From Halicephalobus mephisto (Eukaryota; Nematoda; Chromadorea; Rhabditida; Panagrolaimidae): a stretch of 64,000 nt of DNA. Below are positions 58,541 to 64,000 of this stretch, piece after piece. The stretch is taken from the NCBI GenBank assembly GCA_009193035.1, contig SWDT01000017.1:62001-126000 (forward strand), in the 5' to 3' direction. Positions within the stretch are counted from its first letter, which is position 1. Each line of letters opens with the position of its first letter. Below the pieces are notes generated by a model. It saw only the letters and a program-made list of their open reading frames with translations. It had not been told where the DNA came from and did no database searches. Both the position numbers and the translations under genes were made by a program.

Positions 58541-59320
58541 ATTTCGAAGTAGGAAATCTGCAGTTTGCGCGCAACTTTTGAAAGGATTGATCAGAATCAC
58601 TTGTGATGGCGTCTAAGGGTTTCGAAATAAACATTAAATCTCCATATTGCAGACAACATCCAGACTTGATAGCATGTTCAGTATCTATTTCTAAATATTC
58701 CAAAATAAAATCAAAATTGGCACATTGCACGCAATATTGAGACAAATTAACTGAAACAACATATACCCACATATAAAAATTCCAAAATAAAAACAAAATC
58801 CGCAAACTGCACGTAACATCCAGACAAATTAGCTGAAATGACATATATCTACGTATAAAAATTTCAAAATAAAAACAAAATCCACAAACTGCACGCAATA
58901 TTGAGATAGATTAGGTAGTACCTTAAGTGTCTATTTCTAGAGATTCCAAAATAAAATCCACAAATTACTCGCAATATTGAGACAACTTAATTGAGATGAT
59001 ATATACCTTCGTATAAAGATTTCGAAATAAAAACAAAATCCGCAAATTGCACGCAATATTGACATAAATTTAGTAGTACCTTCAGTATCTCTTTCTAGAA
59101 ATTCCAAAAGAAAAACAAAATCCACAAATTATTCGCAATATTGAGACAACTTAATTGAGATGATATATATCTACGTATAAAGATTTCGAAATAAAAACAA
59201 AATCCGCAAATTGCACGCAATATTAACATAAATTTAGTAGTACCTTCAGTATCTCTTTCTAGAAATTCCAAAATAAAAACAAAATCCACAAATTGCACGT
59301 AACATCCAGACAGACTTGAT
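58540..59320. repeat. Related array, higher-order period about 155-165 bp
   Basis: Units contain AAAATCCGCAAATTGCACGC, AATATTGAGACAACTTAATT and GATTTCGAAATAAAAACAAA. It is contiguous with, and clearly derived from, the 62-bp array. Confidence 0.85.
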
Positions 59321-59689
59321 AGCTTGTTCCAACTAGTTTGAATTCGATATTTAATCCAAACCCTGTAATTTCCCTAAAATTTACGATTTTCTACATCTTT
59401 AGAAATATCCAGAAAAAATTCCTAGTATCTTAAATGATTTCAGTTTAATCTGAATCAAATTCATATATGAATTATTTTTAAAATTTCCAAACAAATACAA
59501 ATTAATTTTCCATTGGACAAAATTATGAATCACAAAATTCAAATTCAATGAATAAATTTCATTATTATTTATAAATTAAAAATGAAAAGAAATTTTAAAA
59601 ATATAAAAAGCAATTTTTTTTGGAAAAAATTATTCAAAAACAAAATTTAAAAAATATTTTTTGGAAAAATTATTATTTAAAAAAATTCA

Positions 59690-60010
59690 AATTAGTCGAC
59701 TTGCTAGAATATTGCGTGCAAGCTGCGGATTTTTTAATTCCAAAAAATACACTAGAAATTGATTTATTCGAACGTTGCATGCAAGCTGCGGATTTTTATG
59801 TTGAAATCTATAGTAAAAACCACTATTCGACCTGTTTTTATGTTGCATGCAACCTGCAAGTTTGATTTTGGAGTTGACAAAAATTAATGTAAATTAATCT
59901 ACTCTAACGTTGCATGCAACCTGCAATTTTGATTCTAATGTCGAAGTCTAAAAACATACTTACTGCCCAGACGTTGCGCGCAAAGTGCGAATTTCGATGT
60001 AGAACTTTTT
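59690..60010. repeat. Inverted-orientation relatives of the GCATGC array
   Basis: Three to five units of AACGTTGCATGCAAGCTGCG or ATGTTGCATGCAACCTGCAA, plus AATATTGCGTGCAAGCTGCG, in the orientation of the 48440-48880 repeat. Confidence 0.85.
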
Positions 60011-60049
60011 CGAAAATCCGGAATTGAACTGTCCGTGTTCTGTGGTCCG

Positions 60050-60480
60050 TATTATCAAAGTTGGAACTCAGAGTTTGAGGTCGAAATTTGGATTTTTCAA
60101 TTTAGAACTCGATTTATGAATCATGTTTAAATTAAGAAATCTACCTATTTTCCAACTATTAATTTAAACGAAACAGATTTTTGAAATAAAAAAAATTGCA
60201 GATGTTTCTTAACACGAAAAATTAGAATTTCGACCTTGACTCCTGAGTTTTGATTTTGATAATAAGGAACAGAGTACCGTATATTATCAAAGTTGGAACT
60301 CAGAGTTTGAGGTCGAAATTTGGATTTTTCAATTTAGATTTCGACTTATAAATCATGTTTAAGTTAAGAAATCTACCTATTTTTCAACTATTAATTTAGA
60401 ATAGATTTTTGAAATAGAAAAAATTGCAGATGTTTCTTAACACGAAAAATTAGAATTTCGACCTTGATTCCTGGAGTTTC
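60050..60480. repeat. Two copies of the 225-bp dispersed repeat
   Basis: Same sequence as the repeat in 49060-49600 (ATTATCAAAGTTGGAACTCA...). Confidence 0.85.
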
Positions 60481-60910
60481 AACTTTTGATACTATCCAGG
60501 ACTGAGAAGAATGTTTTCTGAAATTCCAACTCAGACACTCGTGATTAAAAACAAAAGAAAAAATCAAAAAACACTCAAAATTTCAGTCAAGAAAACTCCA
60601 CCAAGGTATCCTGTAGCAACCCGGCTTTCCTTTTTTGTAAATTATTCTTACTTACATAAATTACAAAAGAAACAAAATTGGGTTTGTCGGCATGGAGAAA
60701 AACGAAAAACTATACGAAAAAATTATTAAAGATTCTGGAAACCCACGAGTTCGTTTTTGTTCAAAAATGTTCCATTTTGTGAAATTTGACGACCAAAGTT
60801 TAAACTTTCGTTCTGAGACAACTTTGATGAATTTTTGTGTTTTAAAAATTTATCTCAGTTAAATTACTAGTTAGAACACTAGTCCAATTATGAGTTTCGT
60901 TTTAGCAAAG
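60480..60910. other. Intergenic, no gene supported
   Basis: A 72-codon open frame (60511-60729) lacks any family resemblance or splice context and is not called. Confidence 0.45.
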
Positions 60911-61345
60911 TTGGCCATCAAACTTCGAAGTCAAATTTCGACCTCAAAGTTAACCATCAAAGTTCAAAGTTGACATCAAAGTTCATACTTAAAGTTCGAC
61001 TTCAAAGTTGATCGTAAAAATTTTAGGTCGACCTCAAAGTTGATCGTCAAAGATCGATTTCAAAATTTGAGGTCAACGTCAAAATTCACGATTAAAGTTT
61101 GAAATTGAAATTCGACTTCAAAGTTAATCGTCAAATTTTGAAGTTAAAGTTCGACCTCAATGTTAATCATCAAAGGTCGATTTCAAAGTTTGAGGTCAGC
61201 GTCAAAATTCACGATTAAAGTTTGAAATTCGACTTCAAAGTTGATAGTCAAAGTTCGAGATTAAAGTTAGTCATTAAATTTCGAATTCAAAGTTAATCGT
61301 CAAAGTTCATACTCAAAGTTGACCATTAAAATTTGAAGTCGAACT
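60910..61345. repeat. Short-period repeat of (C)AAAGTTCGA
   Basis: Variants of TTCAAAGTTGATCGTCAAAG, TTGAGGTCAACGTCAAAATT and TTCACGATTAAAGTTTGAAA. The basic period is about 18-20 bp. Confidence 0.85.
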
Positions 61346-61559
61346 TTAGATTTTTCGCGCTAAGACATCACTGCCAAATCATGTTTGGATTCGGAAAATC
61401 CAGATATTGAGTTTTATTAACTTCAAACAACTTTTTGAAACACAAAAATCTATAATTGTTGTCTTAGCACGAAAAGTCCGAATTTTGATTTCAAATCTAG
61501 TCAACTTTAATAAAACGGAACAGAAATGAAATCAAAGATTTAACGGATAACAAAAGGAA

Positions 61560-61980
61560 AAATTTCGGATTTCTTTTTGCATAATTATCCCGCTGGAATT
61601 CAGGAATTTTCATGATTTCGTTTTTAATCATATTATTACAAAAATAAAAAATAAAAAATTTTTGAATTACAAAATTAAAAAAATAAAAATTTTTGAATTA
61701 AAAAAATTGAAAAAAATAAAAATTTTTAAAATGGTCTCGATACGAATTTTCAGAAGTTTTTTAAATCACAAAACTATAAAAATAAAAAATTATAAAATCA
61801 CAAAATTGTAAAAATGAAAATTTTAAATTTTTAAGAAATTTTCTCGACGCGAATTTTCTAGCTGAAATGAAAAATGCGTTCATGTGGTTCCATGAATTTG
61901 TAAATAGGATCATTGTAAAGAACAAAAATTCGTCACAAAAACCGTCTGGATGCAGATTTTTGAACTTTCTGTATTTCATT
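61560..61980. other. AT-rich DNA, no gene
   Basis: Low complexity; contains one CTCGATACGAATTTTCAG and one CTCGACGCGAATTTTCTAG block of the dispersed family. Confidence 0.4.
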
Positions 61981-62670
61981 TCATCAAAGTTAATAATCAT
62001 AATTAAAAGTAAAATTTAGATTTTTCGTCTTAGGATAAATTCACAAATTCAAATATTAATTTTGATGAAACAGGATACTGTATTTCGTTTCATCAAAGTT
62101 GGTCAAAATTCAAAGTAAAATTTAGATTTTTCGTGTTAGGATAAATTCGAAAATTCGAATATCGATTTTGATGAAACAGGATACTGTATTTCGTTTTATC
62201 AAAGTTGGTGATCAAAATTAAAAGTAAAATTTAGATTTTTCGTGTTAGGATAAATTCGAATATTAATTTTTATTATTTTAAATAAAACAATTTTTTGAAA
62301 AAAAAAATCTAAAATTTCTCAACACGAAAATTCCGAATTTCGATCTGGAACTCTAAATATTAATTTTGATGAAATAGGATACTGTATTTCGTTTCGTCAA
62401 AGTTGATGAGCAAAATTAAAAGTAAAATTTAGATTTTTCGTGTTAGGATAAATTCGAATATCGATTTTGATGAAATAGGATACTGTATTTCGTTTCATCA
62501 AAGTTGATGATCAAAATTAAAAGTAAAATTTAGATTTTTCGTCTTAAAATAAATTCACAAATCACGTTTAGATTCAAAAATTCGAACATCAATTTTTATT
62601 ATTTTAAATAAAACAATTTTTTGAAATAAAAAAAATCTAAAATTCCGAATTTCGATCTAGAACTCTGAAT
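61980..62670. repeat. About 85-130-bp tandem repeat x 5-6
   Basis: The unit includes GATACTGTATTTCGTTTCAT, CAAAGTTGATGATCAAAATT, AAAAGTAAAATTTAGATTTT and TCGTGTTAGGATAAATTCG. Confidence 0.9.
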
Positions 62671-62789
62671 TCCAATTTTAATAGAAAAGCACCGGTTAAG
62701 ACGAAAAATTAGCTTTATCGTTTCCGTAACTTTACAAGATTCGAAAAATAAATTTTAAAATTATACTATTAAAAAAGCAATAATATTTC

Positions 62790-63170
62790 CAATAAAATTT
62801 CGAAAAACGGTCCTGACACGGCTTGAATTTTCCAATTAAGACCAAAAAGTAAAAAATTTTATGTTTATTGTATTTTCGAGATTAAAATTAAAAAAAAAGT
62901 GTTTTTAGTAAAAATTCTGAAAATTATCCTGATTGGAAAATTCCAGATTTTCGTGTCAAGACCAAAAAGTAAAAAATTTGATGCTTATTGTATTTTAGAA
63001 AATTAAAATTAAAAAAATAAAATATTTTTAGTAAAAATTCTGAAAATGGTCCTGATTGGAAAATTCCAGATTTTCGTGTCGAGACCAAAAAGTAAAAAAT
63101 CACATGCTTATTGTATTTTTGAAAATTCTAATTTAAAAAAGTGAAAATATTGAAAATAAAAATTCCAAAA
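62790..63170. repeat. About 125-bp tandem repeat x 3
   Basis: The unit includes GGAAAATTCCAGATTTTCGT, GTCAAGACCAAAAAGTAAAA and GATGCTTATTGTATTTTAGA. Confidence 0.85.
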
Positions 63171-63389
63171 AAATGAATCCGATGGAAATTTATAAAATAT
63201 CCCCTTAAGACCAAAAAATGACGAATTTTGTGTCTATGTGATTTTGAAGGGCTTCAAATCGTCAACATAAAAAGAAAAAAATATTTATCGCAAAATTTTA
63301 AACTAAACCAATATGGATTTTTCTAATTTTCCATTTGGGACCAAAAATTAAAAATTTTCTTTATAAGAAAATTCTTATTACAAAATTCC

Positions 63390-63700
63390 GGAGAGTTGTC
63401 TCGACACGAAAATTAAGAATTTTCCAGCCAGGACCATAATTTAAAAAAATTTTAAAATCATTTTACAAATTTCTAAAATTATGTTTTTATAAAAAATAAA
63501 AACACTATAATATTCAAAAATAATTGTCTCGACACGAAAATTAAAAATTTTCCAGCCAGGACCACAATTTAAAAAAATTTTTAAATTATTTTACAAATTT
63601 CTAAAATTATGTTTTTGTAAAAAATAAAAACACTATAAAATTCAAAAATAATTGTCTTCACACGAATTTTCTAATTTTCCAAGTAGAACTAAAAATTAAA
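63390..63700. repeat. About 125-bp tandem repeat x 2-3
   Basis: The unit includes AATTGTCTCGACACGAAAAT, TTTTCCAGCCAGGACCA and TTACAAATTTCTAAAATTAT. The remaining sequence to 64000 has no supported feature. Confidence 0.85.
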
Positions 63701-64000
63701 AATTTCCACGTTCACGTGGTTCTAAGAAGTTCCAAAAGCTTCCGACGAACTACGGAGAATTCTAGAATTTTATATGAAATTTTGTAACGTGATACAAGGA
63801 TTATTTCTTTACTGTTAAAAAGATAGACATGTTTGTCATTAAATTTTTAAAGAAATGCTTCGAGAAAAATTTCTAGAATTCGGTTATTAGTACAGAAAAT
63901 TACGGAAAGTTGTATTCACAAAGTTCCCAATTATACTATTACAAAAAACGGAAATCTGTGTCACAAAAATCGAAAAAAATGTTTTAGTACGAATTTGTAG

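Noticed and set aside
57905..59298. Series of minus-strand frames of 61-121 codons with ILFLFQNL repeats
   Set aside because: They are translations of the GCATGC arrays.

Overview
The window looks like nuclear DNA of a free-living or rhabditid-type nematode. It is AT-rich. Genes are split by many short introns (about 40-50 bp, GT...TTTCAG), and several start codons lie a few bases after a splice acceptor, as expected for spliced-leader trans-splicing. The gene content is nematode-specific: an intronless major sperm protein gene, a worm-type Argonaute, a sodh-like alcohol dehydrogenase pair, an IL-17-like cytokine and a 252-residue cyclin K. I cannot name the species.

Layout, left to right. 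1-287 (+): end of an Hsp70-like ATPase domain. 1287-1684 (+): small frame-disrupted gene. 2868-4081 (+): DXO/Rai1-family decapping-exonuclease homologue. 5116-7890 (+): Argonaute with at least five frame breaks in its MID/PIWI half. 8569-14416 (-): Delta-like DSL Notch ligand, nine exons. 14.4-20 kb: gene-poor, with palindromes and tandem repeats. 20013-21018, 21243-22562 and 22910-23614 (+): three small membrane proteins; the outer two are four-TM proteins that share an intron position. 23663-25148 (-): proline-rich protein with one C2H2 finger. 28161-29343 (+) and 31032-32213 (-): inverted duplicate zinc alcohol dehydrogenases. 34261-37771 (-): IL-17-like cytokine. 38494-38877 (-): MSP. 39673-43097 (-): MFS sugar-type transporter. 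43450-44986 (-): PPM1A/B-type PP2C phosphatase. 46001-47231 (+): cyclin K. 47416-54363 and beyond (-): THIK-like two-pore potassium channel, 5' end not found. 54.4-64 kb: repeats, with no gene I can support.

The genes do not form one pathway. Two are of the small-RNA/RNA-quality-control type (Argonaute, DXO-like), three act in signalling (Notch ligand, IL-17-like cytokine, PP2C), two are transport proteins (MFS, K2P) and the rest are housekeeping or sex-specific. There is no clear operon.

The non-coding DNA is unusually structured. It holds at least seven short TA-flanked palindromic (MITE-like) elements or inverted-repeat elements, about twenty tandem arrays mostly inside introns, a duplicated 540-bp block in two introns of the DSL gene, and a pair of inverted tandem arrays upstream of the channel gene. 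All exon boundaries were read by eye from frame continuity and splice signals. No search or alignment was run.
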